Numbered from the stretch's first letter, positions 1 through 9,183 are shown. The stretch: DNA of 64,000 nucleotides from Ardenticatenaceae bacterium (GCA_020634215.1 JACKCD010000025.1:27021-91020), one strand, 5' to 3'. The notes: generated by a model from the sequence alone, not told the origin. Made by a program: numbers and translations.

Positions 1-70
1 AAACTATTTCTCACATTTATCCTTAAAAACTGGTAGTGATTGTGATCTATGCTACAATTTGCCGCTGATT

Positions 71-102
71 TATAGCGCAATGGCTCATTGCGCTATATTT
101 TT
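71..102 (+). terminator. Intrinsic terminator-like hairpin
   Basis: A perfect 12-bp stem (TATAGCGCAATG and its complement) with a 3-nt loop is followed by a run of five T. Any gene it serves would lie upstream of the window edge. The remaining sequence between it and the first gene (103-236) shows only a good ribosome site (GGAGG) ahead of the ATG at 237. Confidence 0.7.
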
Positions 103-236
103 GCAACGTAATAAGAAGAAGATTGTTGTCTAATCCACAAAATGCATAGAACTGTGGACAGCACATCAAGCGGCTCAACAGCAACCTCGTCAATAAAATC
201 AACGGCCGCTTATATTTATGTGGCTGGAGGAATTTC

Positions 237-1862
237 ATGGAGAAGAAAAATTTTGTCCGTTGGTTAATAATGGGCATCGTGTTTGGTTTGGTTGTAGTCT
301 TCACCAGCAGTGCCTTTGCTCAGGATCAAGGACCAAACTTGCTGGTAAATGGCGGCTTTGAGCAAGGACATCACAAACAAGATGGTGCGGCTGAGCTAAC
401 GGTTCCCGACGGCTGGACGCTCCACTATGTGGACAACGCCAGCTTTCCTGGTTCAAACGGTATCGCCTATCGCCCCGAAAGTGTTGTTTGGTATATCGAA
501 GACGCGCCTATGGACGAGCGGAGCCTCTTTTTCCGTGATGGTGCCTATGCCGTCAAGGTATTTAAAGGGTGGGCACCTATGTATTCTGCCCTTTCACAAA
601 ACGTCAACAACCTTGTGCCGGGTAAACGCTATCGCCTTGTCGCCCCCATTTATATTGACATTGTTGAAAATTACGAAAACGGCCAGAAGATTGCTCCAGG
701 CAAGCTGGATGCAGGGCAGGTACGTTTGGGGGCTAGTCCCCAAGGGGCAGCCTGGCGAGATGAAGGTGCCATTAGCTACAGCGGCTGGTGGAATGCAGGC
801 AACGTCAATCCTTTTTACCTAGCCTATCCCGTTTTTGTGCATGAGTTTACGGCAACGCAGCCTAATATGACCGTTTGGGTGGAGTTTGCCGCCAAAGAAG
901 CATATCGTAACAATGCTTTCTTTATGGATACCTTTGGGCTTTATGAAATTGGTGGCACGGCTGCAAGCAGTAGCGGGGGTGGCAATGCTGCACCAGCCCA
1001 GCCCTTACCTTCACCAACGCCTGGCCCCACACCCACGCCGCGTGCTGATGGTGCTATTATCCATGTGGTACAGCCGGGTGACTCCTTCTGGACAATTGCC
1101 ATTCGCTATGCCCCGGCACTCAACATGACGCCGGAAGAGGCATTGCCGCATATTCGAGAAATCAACAATGACCCGGCTTTTATTGCTACAGGGCAAGAGC
1201 TGTTTATTGCGTTGCCTAATGCCGCGGCCGCAGAGCCAACGGCCGTTCCTGCCGAAGCCGAAACCACCGCCGAAGAGCCAACCGCTGCCGCTGAAGAGGG
1301 TAGCGAGTCTGAAACCACCGCCGAAGAACCTACGCCAGAGCCAGAACCAACGGCCGTTCCTGAAGCCGCACAACCTGCTGCCAACCTCGGTACCGTGTGT
1401 GTGGCCGCCTACATGGACAACAATTCTGATGGAGCGCAGGACACTGGCGAAGCATTGGTGGCAGATGCCGCGATCACCCTTTCCCGCGCTGGCAACACCG
1501 TTGCCACCTACGTTTCGGATGGCGTGAGCGAACCCTACTGCTTTGAAGGGCTGGAAGCCGACAATTATCAGGTGCAAATCTTCCCGCCCGCCAACTTTGG
1601 CACGACCACGGCCGATAGCTGGGCAGTGGCACTGACCGAGGGGATTGTGGTTCCCGTTGCTTTTGGGGTGCAAGAGCAGCAAGCCGTGGCGGCGGTTGAT
1701 AGCACCACCACTGAAGCTCCGGCGGCTGAACCAACGGCCGTTCCTGCCGCCCCCGCCGATGAAGGTGGCCTCTTTAGCAACCTTGGCCCCATCATCATTG
1801 GTGCAGCCGTGGTGCTGGTGCTGTTGGCAGGCATTGGGGTTGTCCTGCTAAGACGCGGTTAA
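237..1862 (+). CDS. Secreted LysM-domain protein with C-terminal membrane anchor
   Basis: This is an exported 541-residue protein likely held at the cell surface. Residues 1-28 form a signal peptide ending in AFAQ. Residues 30-240 look like a carbohydrate-binding-type beta-sandwich (LLVNGGFE start). A LysM repeat (HVVQPGDSFWTIA) follows at about 274-325, suggesting binding to peptidoglycan or another N-acetylglucosamine polymer. A linker rich in Glu-Pro-Thr-Ala and an SdrD-B-like domain (about 385-480, with DNNSDGAQDTGE) come next. The C-terminus is a transmembrane helix (about 515-537) ending in RRG. The start is supported by GGAGG seven bases upstream. A terminator follows directly. No catalytic domain is seen, so a structural or adhesive envelope role is inferred. 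Confidence 0.75.
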   Translation: MEKKNFVRWLIMGIVFGLVVVFTSSAFAQDQGPNLLVNGGFEQGHHKQDGAAELTVPDGWTLHYVDNASFPGSNGIAYRPESVVWYIEDAPMDERSLFFRDGAYAVKVFKGWAPMYSALSQNVNNLVPGKRYRLVAPIYIDIVENYENGQKIAPGKLDAGQVRLGASPQGAAWRDEGAISYSGWWNAGNVNPFYLAYPVFVHEFTATQPNMTVWVEFAAKEAYRNNAFFMDTFGLYEIGGTAASSSGGGNAAPAQPLPSPTPGPTPTPRADGAIIHVVQPGDSFWTIAIRYAPALNMTPEEALPHIREINNDPAFIATGQELFIALPNAAAAEPTAVPAEAETTAEEPTAAAEEGSESETTAEEPTPEPEPTAVPEAAQPAANLGTVCVAAYMDNNSDGAQDTGEALVADAAITLSRAGNTVATYVSDGVSEPYCFEGLEADNYQVQIFPPANFGTTTADSWAVALTEGIVVPVAFGVQEQQAVAAVDSTTTEAPAAEPTAVPAAPADEGGLFSNLGPIIIGAAVVLVLLAGIGVVLLRRG

Positions 1863-1883
1863 GGACAGAATCAAGGAAAATAC

Positions 1884-1912
1884 GAGCGTCTCAACAGAGG
1901 CGCTCTTTTTTT
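1884..1912 (+). terminator. Intrinsic terminator after the LysM protein
   Basis: The 9-bp stem GAGCGTCTC/GAGGCGCTC (one G-U pair) with a 4-nt loop is followed by seven T. It separates the secreted LysM gene from ndh. Confidence 0.85.
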
Positions 1913-1956
1913 ACCTGCCTTTCTGGAAAACAGAGCGTGGACTAAGGGAGAAAATC

Positions 1957-3240
1957 ATGTCTGAACCAACAAAACCACGAGTTGTCATTGTGGGCGCGGG
2001 TTTTGGCGGGCTGTTTGCCGCCCGCGCCCTGGCAAACAAGCCAGTTGAGGTGCTGTTGGTAGACCGCAATAACTACCACACCTTTACCCCGCTGCTTTAC
2101 CAGGTTGCCACCTGTGCCCTTGATCCCAGCGAAATTGCATACCCAGTACGCAACATCTTTCGCCGCAAGCGAAACGTGGAGTTTTTGCTGGGAGAGGTGG
2201 TGACGGTGGACACAAACGGCCGTTTGCTCCACATCCACAGCGGCGGCCAGCAGTACCAGGAGCCATATGACTATCTGATTTTGGCGACCGGCAGCACCCC
2301 CACCTACTTTGGCAACGACAGTTTCCAGCGCCATGCCCTGGAGCTACGCACCCTCAGTGATGCCATTGAACTGCGAAACCACGTCCTGCGCCTCTTTGAA
2401 CGCGCCACTTGGAGCGATGACCCGGCGCAGGTGGCGGCGCTGACGACGATTGTGGTGGTGGGTGGCGGGCCAACGGGCATTGAAACAGCGGGGGCAATCT
2501 ATGAACTTTACAACCACGTCCTCAACGTCGAATATCCGCAAAAACAGCTTCACGCTCGCGTCATTTTGGTGGAAATGCAGCCTCATTTGCTGGCTCCCTA
2601 CCCGGAAAAGCTGCGAAAAGCGGCCGTCGAGCAGCTTCGCTCGCTAGGAGTGGAGGTGCTGCTGGGGCAGCGCGTCACCGAAGTCGCCGCCGATACTGTT
2701 CATCTGGGCGATGGCACGGTTATTCCTACCCACACGTTAGTCTGGGCGGCCGGGGTGAAAGGGTCGCCATTGGCTGACCTGCTGGGGGTGCCGTTGCAGC
2801 GGGGTGGGCGGCTGCCGATTACGCCAACAACGGCCGTTCTTGGCCTCAATCGCGTCTACGCTGTGGGCGACATGGCCTACCTGGAAGACCCCGACGGCCA
2901 GCCGTACCCGATGCTCATCCCGGTGGCGCAGCAGCAGGGGGAACTGGCCGCCTACAACATTTTAGCCAACATAGCCGGGCAGCCGCTGCGCTCATTCAGC
3001 TATCACGACCGGGGAATCATGGCGACCATCGGCCGCAGCCGCGCCGTGGCCTGGATTTACAACCGCATCCCGCTGCGCGGCTTTTTGGCGTGGCTGGCGT
3101 GGTTGTTCCTCCACCTCATCACCCTGCTTGGCTTTCGCAACCGCGCCACGGTCTTTATCAACTGGGTGTGGAACTATTTCACCTATGACCGCTCCGTGCG
3201 GCTGATTTTGGATCAAGCACCGGGAGAGAAGAATTTTTGA
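1957..3240 (+). CDS. ndh: Type II NADH dehydrogenase (NADH:quinone oxidoreductase)
   Basis: This flavoprotein passes electrons from NADH to membrane quinone without pumping protons. The FAD-binding Rossmann motif VGAGFGG is at about residue 11, and the NADH-binding motif VVGGGPTGIE at about 168. The FAD-contacting Val-Gly-Asp-Met (YAVGDMAYL) is near 305. The last 70 residues carry an amphipathic/hydrophobic stretch (FLAWLAWLFLHLITLL) typical of the membrane-attaching end of NDH-2. The length of 427 residues is normal. It stands alone between two terminator-like hairpins, so it is probably monocistronic. A GGGAG ribosome site precedes the ATG. Confidence 0.9.
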   Translation: MSEPTKPRVVIVGAGFGGLFAARALANKPVEVLLVDRNNYHTFTPLLYQVATCALDPSEIAYPVRNIFRRKRNVEFLLGEVVTVDTNGRLLHIHSGGQQYQEPYDYLILATGSTPTYFGNDSFQRHALELRTLSDAIELRNHVLRLFERATWSDDPAQVAALTTIVVVGGGPTGIETAGAIYELYNHVLNVEYPQKQLHARVILVEMQPHLLAPYPEKLRKAAVEQLRSLGVEVLLGQRVTEVAADTVHLGDGTVIPTHTLVWAAGVKGSPLADLLGVPLQRGGRLPITPTTAVLGLNRVYAVGDMAYLEDPDGQPYPMLIPVAQQQGELAAYNILANIAGQPLRSFSYHDRGIMATIGRSRAVAWIYNRIPLRGFLAWLAWLFLHLITLLGFRNRATVFINWVWNYFTYDRSVRLILDQAPGEKNF

Positions 3241-3291
3241 CAGGATTAACAGGATGAAGAACAAAATCCTGTTAATTCTGTTAATCCTGTC
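3239..3291. repeat. ACAGGATT-type repeat forming a terminator-like hairpin
   Basis: The arms GACAGGATTAACAG and CTGTTAATCCTGTC pair perfectly over 14 bp, starting inside the ndh stop codon. Units of about nine bases (ACAGGATTA) are tandem in each arm. Related one-armed copies occur at 40473-40499 and 51216-51242. It probably ends ndh transcription. Confidence 0.7.
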
Positions 3292-3300
3292 CAACAAAAA

Positions 3301-5154
3301 ATGAACCGAGAGATGTGGCGGCAACGCCTGCAACAAGAAAAACCGCTGCTGCTCGATGGGGCGATGGGGACGATGCTGTATGGGCTGGGGGTGCAAAGTG
3401 ACCAGCCGTTTGAACTGCTTAACCTGCAAAATCCCAAGCTGGTGGCCGATGTCCACCGCGCTTATGTCGAAGCGGGAGCCGATATTATTGAAACCAACAG
3501 CTTTGGCGCGAACCGGCTCAAGCTGGATGAGTATGGGCTGGGGGAACAGGTGCGGGTGATCAACGAAACGGCCGTTTCCATTGCCCGCCGCGTCATTGAC
3601 AGCAGCTTTCGGCCCGTCTGGCTGGCGGGGTCGGTGGGGCCGCTGGGGGGCACACTGGCTCCGCTGGGGCGAATTAGTTTGGCGCAGGCCGAAGCCGCCT
3701 TTGCCGAGCAAATTGAGGTGCTGGTTAAGGCCGGAGTAGATTTGCTCATTGTAGAAACAGCATCGGATTTGCGCGAGGTGGAAACGGCCGTTTCTGCCGC
3801 CCGCACCATCGCCCCTGATTTGCCCTTGTTGGCACAAATGACCTTTACTCGTGACGACCGCACCCTGCTCGGCCATACCGCCGCCGACACTGCCAACAGG
3901 TTAGCCGCGCTCGATGTGGACGCAATGGGAGTCAATTGCAGCAGCGGCCCGGCGCAAATTTTGCGGCTGCTGGCAACGATGCGCCACATCGCCCCCCATG
4001 TGCCGCTGGTTGCTATGCCCAACGCTGGGTGGCCGGAGCAAACGCCGGGCGGTCGCATGTTTTACCCCGCCACCCCCAGCTACTTTGCCGACTACGTGGC
4101 CGATTTTGTGGCGGCGGGGGCGCGATTGGTGGGTGGTTGCTGCGGCACGACGGAAAAGCATATTGCGGCGATGCGAGCGGCGATTGATAGCCCCAAACCC
4201 CCTTCACGCCCCGTGCCGCGTGTGGAGCTGGTGCAGCAGGAGAAGCAGTTAACGGCCGTTGCTGACCAACCCACCCAACTAGCGCGGGATTTGGTAAACG
4301 GCCGTTTTATCACCACTGTCGAAATGACCCCGCCACGCGGCATTTGCACGCAAAAGCTGCTTACCAGCGTGCAAATGCTTCAGCAGGCCGGTGTTACCTG
4401 CCTCAACATCGCCGACATTCCCCTGGCGCGAATGCGGATGAGTGCCTGGGCTGCCGCCCACTTGGTGCAGCAGGCCAGCGGGTTGGAAACCATCCTCCAC
4501 TTCCCCACCCGTGGCCGTAATTTGCTCCGCATTCAGGGCGACCTGCTCGCCGCCCACGCCCTCGACATCCGTAATCTCTTTGTCACCATGGGCGACCCCA
4601 GCAAAATTGGCGACTACCCTGACGCAGCCGACAATTACGACATTGTGCCCACCGGTCTCATTGAGCTAATCAAAACGCAGCTTAACGCCGGGGTGGACAA
4701 GCGGGGCAGCGCCATTGACCAGCCCACTAACTTCACCGTCGGCTGCGCCCTCAGCCTGACCCCCAAGGAGCCGGAGCGGGAGATGAAGTTGCTGCGTAAA
4801 AAAATGGATTGCGGTGCCGACTTTGCCATTACCCAGCCCCTCTTTGACGTAGCCCAAGCGCGGCAGTTTATAGCCGATTATCGGGCGCAATATGGCGAGA
4901 TAATCCCAATTGTGCTGGGGGTACAGCCGCTTTACAATGGCAAAAATGCTGTTTTCCTTCACAACGAAGTCCCCGGCATTGCAATTCCTGCTTCGCTTCG
5001 CCAGCGTATGGAGGCAGCAACCGACCCGCAAGTTGAAGGGGTTATCATTGCCCGCGAGATTGTGGCCAACATGGGCGATCTGGTGCAAGGTGTTTACGTT
5101 ATTCCACAATTTGGCCGTTATGATCTGGCGGCGCAGGTGTTGGAAATCGCTTGA
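3301..5154 (+). CDS. Bifunctional homocysteine S-methyltransferase / 5,10-methylenetetrahydrofolate reductase
   Basis: Two activities of the methionine/one-carbon branch are fused in 617 residues. The N-terminal half (1-300) is a homocysteine methyltransferase barrel: DGAMGTMLY near the start, zinc-ligand Cys at about 213 (GVNCSSGP) and the Cys-Cys pair at 280-281 (GGCCGT). The C-terminal half (about 337-617) is a MetF-type barrel with VEMTPPRG, FVTMGDPSK and DFAITQPLFD. The FAD domain would reduce methylene-THF to methyl-THF, and the other domain would methylate homocysteine. The same fusion is known in other bacteria (YitJ type). No cobalamin-binding module is present. The gene follows ndh after a hairpin and abuts truB. 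Confidence 0.88.
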   Translation: MNREMWRQRLQQEKPLLLDGAMGTMLYGLGVQSDQPFELLNLQNPKLVADVHRAYVEAGADIIETNSFGANRLKLDEYGLGEQVRVINETAVSIARRVIDSSFRPVWLAGSVGPLGGTLAPLGRISLAQAEAAFAEQIEVLVKAGVDLLIVETASDLREVETAVSAARTIAPDLPLLAQMTFTRDDRTLLGHTAADTANRLAALDVDAMGVNCSSGPAQILRLLATMRHIAPHVPLVAMPNAGWPEQTPGGRMFYPATPSYFADYVADFVAAGARLVGGCCGTTEKHIAAMRAAIDSPKPPSRPVPRVELVQQEKQLTAVADQPTQLARDLVNGRFITTVEMTPPRGICTQKLLTSVQMLQQAGVTCLNIADIPLARMRMSAWAAAHLVQQASGLETILHFPTRGRNLLRIQGDLLAAHALDIRNLFVTMGDPSKIGDYPDAADNYDIVPTGLIELIKTQLNAGVDKRGSAIDQPTNFTVGCALSLTPKEPEREMKLLRKKMDCGADFAITQPLFDVAQARQFIADYRAQYGEIIPIVLGVQPLYNGKNAVFLHNEVPGIAIPASLRQRMEAATDPQVEGVIIAREIVANMGDLVQGVYVIPQFGRYDLAAQVLEIA

Positions 5155-5169
5155 GTGAGATTTGAACCG

Positions 5170-6045
5170 ATGGGCAGTGAAATAGAAGGAATTTTAGTCG
5201 TTGATAAGGCGACGGGGATGAGTTCGCATGATGTGGTTGGGCGCGTGCGGCGGGTAGCAGGGCTGCGGCGGGTGGGGCACGCGGGTACGTTGGATCCGCT
5301 GGCAACGGGCGTGCTGTTGGTTTGCCTGGGGCGAGCCACGCGGCTGGTGGAATATTTGGTGGGGCAGCCAAAAACGTATGTGGCGCGGGTGCGGCTGGGG
5401 CAAACAACGGATAGCTATGATGCAGATGGGGTAGTGGTAAACAAACGGCCGTTAACCTTCACCCCCACCGATTTGGACAACGCCCTGGCACAATTTCGCG
5501 GCGACATCGAGCAGTACCCGCCGATGTTTTCGGCCGTCAAGCGGCAAGGGCAGCCGCTTTACAAGCTGGCGCGGCAGGGGATTGAGGTCGAACGGCCGTT
5601 ACGCCCCGTCACCATCTATGAATTAACCCTGCTACAATGTGAACTGCCCTTTATTGATCTGCAAATCCGCTGCTCATCTGGCACTTATATTCGCACGTTG
5701 GCGCACGATTTAGGCGAGGTGCTGGGGTGCGGTGGGCATATTGTGGCACTGCGACGAACGGCCGTTGGCTCATTTGCCATCGAAACGGCCGTTTCCCTCG
5801 CTGACCTGACAACAGATAATTTGCCCACCCATTTGTTGGCGACAGAAACGGCCGTTTTGCACCTGCCACCTCTCATCCTGCCCAACGCCGAAGCCAAACG
5901 GCTGGCGCAAGGGCAGCGGCTTGTTTGCCAGCCAGACCAGCCCCAGGCTCCCCTGGTGCGGGTCTATGCGGAAGACGGCACCTTTATTGGCGTGGCTCAA
6001 CAGCAAGACGACATTTGGCAACCACATAAAATCCTGCATTCCTAG
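5170..6045 (+). CDS. truB: tRNA pseudouridine(55) synthase TruB
   Basis: TruB makes pseudouridine 55 in the T-loop of tRNAs. The catalytic motif GHAGTLDPLATG holds the essential Asp (residue 42 from this ATG). The KTYVARVRLG and SSGTYIRTLAHDLG motifs are in place, and a PUA-like C-terminal part follows. The first possible start is a GTG at 5155 touching the previous stop. The ATG at 5170 (MGSEIEGILVVDK) fits family length better, giving 291 residues; neither has a strong ribosome site. Four AACGGCCGTT sites lie in the coding region, including consecutive ETAVS/ETAVL insertions. It is followed by ribF, as in many bacteria, but the usual upstream nusA-infB-rbfA-nrnA block is 52 kb away. Confidence 0.9.
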   Translation: MGSEIEGILVVDKATGMSSHDVVGRVRRVAGLRRVGHAGTLDPLATGVLLVCLGRATRLVEYLVGQPKTYVARVRLGQTTDSYDADGVVVNKRPLTFTPTDLDNALAQFRGDIEQYPPMFSAVKRQGQPLYKLARQGIEVERPLRPVTIYELTLLQCELPFIDLQIRCSSGTYIRTLAHDLGEVLGCGGHIVALRRTAVGSFAIETAVSLADLTTDNLPTHLLATETAVLHLPPLILPNAEAKRLAQGQRLVCQPDQPQAPLVRVYAEDGTFIGVAQQQDDIWQPHKILHS

Positions 6046-6078
6046 CCGACGTTCCAGGCAGCGGTTACAATTTTCTTT

Positions 6079-7026
6079 ATGGCACAAACATATTTTCGTG
6101 TGACAAATCTGGCAGATGTAACAGGCCAGCAGCCCACCTACCTGGCTATCGGCTCCTTTGATGGGGTACATCGGGGGCACCAAGCCGTCATTCGCTCGCT
6201 GGTGCAGCAAGCCCGGGGCGATGGAGCAAGGGCAGCGGTTCTTACCTTTTTCCCTCACCCCAAGCGCGTGGTGCTGGAGCTAAACGGGCAGCATTATTTA
6301 AACACCCTGGATGAGCGCGTGGCGCTGATCGGCCGGCTGGGTGTGGACCTTATCATCACCCACCCATTCAATGAAACGGTTCGCCTGACCCGCGCCACTG
6401 ATTTCATTGAGCAACTGTGTTTGCACCTGAACATGCGGCAGCTTTGGGGCGGCAATTTTGCTTTGGGCTATCAGCGTGAGGGAACGGTTGATTATTTACA
6501 GCAATTAGGGCAGGAAAAAGGGTATACGGTAGAGCTTGTCGCCAATATGGTGGAATGGGAAGGCAAACCGGTAAGCAGCACGCGTATCCGTCACTTTTTG
6601 GAGGCGGGGGATGTGGCGGCAGCGGCAGCTTGCCTGGGCTACCGGTATCGCCTTTGCGGGCAGGTGGTACGGGGCAATCAGCTCGGCCACACCATTGGGT
6701 TTCCCACGGCCAACTTGTCAGTTTGGGATGAGCAACTGCTGCCAGCCCACGGGGTGTATGCGGCTTATGCCTGGTTGGGGGAACAACGGTTGGAAACGGC
6801 CGTTAATATTGGGCTACGCCCCACAGTCGGCGGGCAACACGTGCGTATCGAAGCCCATCTCCTCGATTTTTCGGGAGACCTGTATGACAAAGAGCTTTGT
6901 TTAACGTTTGTCCAGCGTATTCGCAGCGAGATGAAGTTTCCCTCGCTGCAAGCCTTGCAGGCACAAATTCAGCAAGATGTGGAAACAGCACGCAGCATTT
7001 TGGCAGTTGCCCCACCAGAAGCGTAG
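6079..7026 (+). CDS. ribF: Bifunctional riboflavin kinase / FAD synthetase
   Basis: RibF phosphorylates riboflavin to FMN and adenylylates FMN to FAD in the cytoplasm. The N-terminal nucleotidyltransferase part shows GSFDGVHRGHQAV (HxGH-like site) and SSTRIR near residue 157. The C-terminal flavokinase part shows GHTIGFPTANL and ends at about 310. The length of 315 residues is standard. The upstream gap to truB is 33 bases, so co-transcription is likely. FAD and FMN are needed by ndh, the formate dehydrogenase beta subunit and the methylene-THF reductase nearby, though that is coincidence rather than proof of linkage. Confidence 0.93.
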   Translation: MAQTYFRVTNLADVTGQQPTYLAIGSFDGVHRGHQAVIRSLVQQARGDGARAAVLTFFPHPKRVVLELNGQHYLNTLDERVALIGRLGVDLIITHPFNETVRLTRATDFIEQLCLHLNMRQLWGGNFALGYQREGTVDYLQQLGQEKGYTVELVANMVEWEGKPVSSTRIRHFLEAGDVAAAAACLGYRYRLCGQVVRGNQLGHTIGFPTANLSVWDEQLLPAHGVYAAYAWLGEQRLETAVNIGLRPTVGGQHVRIEAHLLDFSGDLYDKELCLTFVQRIRSEMKFPSLQALQAQIQQDVETARSILAVAPPEA

Positions 7027-7067
7027 ACAACTGCCCAATGCCTGCGTGCGTTGGGTGGCGTTCGTTC

Positions 7068-7475
7068 TCAATCAGCGGAAATCGCCAGGGCTGCCGAGGC
7101 AAACTCGCGGTGCTGCAGCAACCGCTCGACGCTTCCCACCAGATCACGAAAGCCTAATGGTTTTTGGAGACATAGGGTGGCTCCCGCATCCAGACTGTGC
7201 TGGGCTGAACGATCATCAGTGCGGGCACTCAACATGATGACGGGAACGTGGGCGGCTTGTTCGTGGCAGCGCACAGCGCGGCACGTGTCTGGCCCATCCA
7301 TTTTAGGCATCATGTAATCTACAATCAGCAAGTCTGGGACTTTGGTTTGAATTTTTGCCAGCGCATCCAGGCCATCTTGTGCTTCGTCAACCTGGAAGCC
7401 TCCTCTTTCTAACATAGACCTGAGCAATCGGCGGAGCAATGGTTCATCATCTACAACTAATATTGTCACAGCCAA
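7068..7475 (-). CDS. Single-domain response regulator (receiver only)
   Basis: The 135-residue protein is a bare CheY-like receiver: acidic pair VVDDEP near residue 8, phospho-accepting Asp in IVDYMMPKMDG (about 53), conserved Ser in MLSART and Lys in LQKPLG. There is no output domain, so it presumably relays phosphate to a phosphotransferase or binds a partner. It is convergent with ribF and divergent from the TPR gene. No cognate kinase is adjacent; the nearest is at 15 kb. The AT-rich gap 7476-7670 holds its promoter region, with no further gene seen. Confidence 0.88.
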   Translation of the reverse strand: MAVTILVVDDEPLLRRLLRSMLERGGFQVDEAQDGLDALAKIQTKVPDLLIVDYMMPKMDGPDTCRAVRCHEQAAHVPVIMLSARTDDRSAQHSLDAGATLCLQKPLGFRDLVGSVERLLQHREFASAALAISAD

Positions 7476-7670
7476 CCCCCTGTTGGTGAATACAATTCCT
7501 TACAACGTCTAAAAATCCTGTATAGGAATAAAGTACTATATTAATGTTACAAAACCGCTTACGGTTTGTAAAGTTTTGGGTGGTTGGCAAACAGCCGTTC
7601 AGTCAACCAGTGGGAAATGTGGCACAACAGGTTTGTATGAAACGCCGTGGTAGATTATCATGGAGGCATG

Positions 7671-8768
7671 ATGGCAAACGAGCAGGCTGTTTACGAAAAA
7701 GCCCTGCAAGAAGGGGCAACTCATAGCGAACAAGGGAATTGGTCGGCAGCATTAGCTGCTTATGGCCGGGCGGTGCAGGTCAACCCAGGCAGTGCTGCCG
7801 CTTATGCGGGTGTGGGCGAGGCATGTATTGGGCTGCGGCGGCTTGATCGGGCACTGACATGTTACAAGCAGGCGGTGCAACTTTCGCGGGGGGAAATTGC
7901 CTACTTGCAAAAGGTGGCCGACATTCAGGAGCGGCTGGGGCAGTTGAGCGAAGCCGGCCGCACCTATATGGCCGCCGGAGAACTGGCACTACGGCGACAG
8001 TTATGGGATCAGGCTATTTCTAACTGGGAGCGGGCGGTGCGGCTGGAACCCCATTTGCTGGGCGGACACAAGCGGCTGGCAATGACGTTTCAGCGGCAGG
8101 GCAACACGCGGGCGGCAGTGCGGGAATATTTGGCAATTGCTCGTATTTTGCAGACGCAGGGCGAGCAAGAGCGAGCTTTGCAGATGTGTCGGGCGGCACT
8201 GCGGCTAGAGCCGGGGAATCAGGATGTACGAACGGCCGTTTCGCTCATCATCCACGGCGAGAAGGCATTTGCCCCGGAAGAAGAGGAAATGGCTGCGGGA
8301 GAAGAAACGGCCGTTGTGGAAAAACCCGACACCATTGCCACCGCTTTGCGCCAAATGGCAACCGTGTTTGAATCCCAAACGGCCGATTGGCGTGCCCAGC
8401 ACGAGCCAGCCAAGGTCGAAGACCCCACAGAACAGGCGCGGCATCTGGCGCAGACGCAATTAGCAGAAGAAATCTTTCGGGATGAGGATTCAGACGAAGA
8501 AACGGGGGAGATGAGCAAGCTGGAGCGAGACGCGCTGCTGGGGCAAGGAATTGACTTCCAGACAAGAGGGCTACCCGCTGAGGCGATTCGCTGCTATGAA
8601 CAGGTGGTAGCCGCAGGGCTACAACTCCCTGCCCTTCATTTCACCCTGGGGTACCTGCATTTCCAACAGCAGAACCTCAAACCCGCCCAGCGATATTTAA
8701 CACTGGCCGCGCAGAGCCAGCCCTATGCCGAGGCAAGCCAGCGGCTGCTGCGGCAGCTATCACGCTAG
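7671..8768 (+). CDS. Tetratricopeptide-repeat protein
   Basis: The protein, about 365 residues, has TPR units in the first 190 residues (for example SAALAAYGRAVQVNPGSAAA and DRALTCYKQAV), a charged low-complexity middle (about 195-290, rich in Glu), and two further TPR-like units at the end. There is no signal peptide or membrane segment, so it is a cytosolic scaffold whose partner is unknown. The ATG-ATG at 7668/7671 lies just after GGAGG at 7662-7666, which favours 7671; an upstream GTG at 7647 is possible. Two AACGGCCGTT sites lie in the low-complexity part. The divergent receiver gene suggests, but does not show, a signalling link. Confidence 0.8.
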   Translation: MANEQAVYEKALQEGATHSEQGNWSAALAAYGRAVQVNPGSAAAYAGVGEACIGLRRLDRALTCYKQAVQLSRGEIAYLQKVADIQERLGQLSEAGRTYMAAGELALRRQLWDQAISNWERAVRLEPHLLGGHKRLAMTFQRQGNTRAAVREYLAIARILQTQGEQERALQMCRAALRLEPGNQDVRTAVSLIIHGEKAFAPEEEEMAAGEETAVVEKPDTIATALRQMATVFESQTADWRAQHEPAKVEDPTEQARHLAQTQLAEEIFRDEDSDEETGEMSKLERDALLGQGIDFQTRGLPAEAIRCYEQVVAAGLQLPALHFTLGYLHFQQQNLKPAQRYLTLAAQSQPYAEASQRLLRQLSR

Positions 8769-8774
8769 GGAATA

Positions 8775-8930
8775 TTAGAAATCGCTGCGGTCACGTGAGC
8801 GAAAAATGAGCAGGGTAAAGACGATCAGCAAAAATAGGATAAAGATAGCCGAGATAAGCGTGGGGAAAACGGCCGTTTCTTTTAACACGGTTTCCCAAGC
8901 AAGAACAAAAAGGACAATCAGCAACTGCAT
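8775..8930 (-). CDS. Small membrane protein, 51 residues
   Basis: This short reading frame starts with ATG at 8930 preceded by GGAG at a normal distance. It encodes a 13-residue hydrophobic start (MQLLIVLFVLAWE), a short polar link containing ETAV from an AACGGCCGTT site, and a clear transmembrane helix (SAIFILFLLIVFTLLIF) ending in a basic-acidic tail RSRDRSDF. The stop at 8775 is six bases from the end of the convergent TPR gene. The pattern of ribosome site, helix and positive stop-transfer flank supports a real gene, but no family is recognised. Confidence 0.6.
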   Translation of the reverse strand: MQLLIVLFVLAWETVLKETAVFPTLISAIFILFLLIVFTLLIFRSRDRSDF

Positions 8931-9164
8931 TGATCACTCCATTCAACAAACAGCATTGAGAAATTACCACCATTGCTTGCCATCTCAAGCTGCCAGCTAA
9001 CATTATAACTTTCTCTTGTCCTTGCTTCACCTCAAAAACCAGCCATGAACCCATAGCTCAAGTCTTTGTACCTCATGCTCAAGCATAGCCTGCCTTTGTT
9101 AAAGAACGCATTAAAAGCTGCGCCACCTGAACACGATTTGACATTGGGGGCAAATTGCTACCTA

Positions 9165-9183
9165 CACCAGTTGATAACTGGTG
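9165..9183. promoter_or_regulatory. Perfect inverted repeat upstream of the formate dehydrogenase operon, possible operator
   Basis: CACCAGTT-GAT-AACTGGTG is a perfect 8-bp inverted repeat about 165 bases before the first formate dehydrogenase gene. It is the most regular element in the 419-base gap 8931-9349, which otherwise holds no gene. The size and symmetry suit a dimeric repressor or activator site; no regulator can be named. The gene itself has a strong AGGAGG ribosome site. Confidence 0.4.

Noticed and set aside
1011..1682. Long minus-strand open frame opposite the LysM protein
   Set aside because: It is a shadow of the Ala/Pro/Thr-rich coding sequence, without ribosome site or recognisable domain.
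2992..3876. Minus-strand open frame of about 290 codons opposite ndh and the methyltransferase gene
   Set aside because: It spans two well-supported genes and an intergenic hairpin, and its translation is low-complexity.
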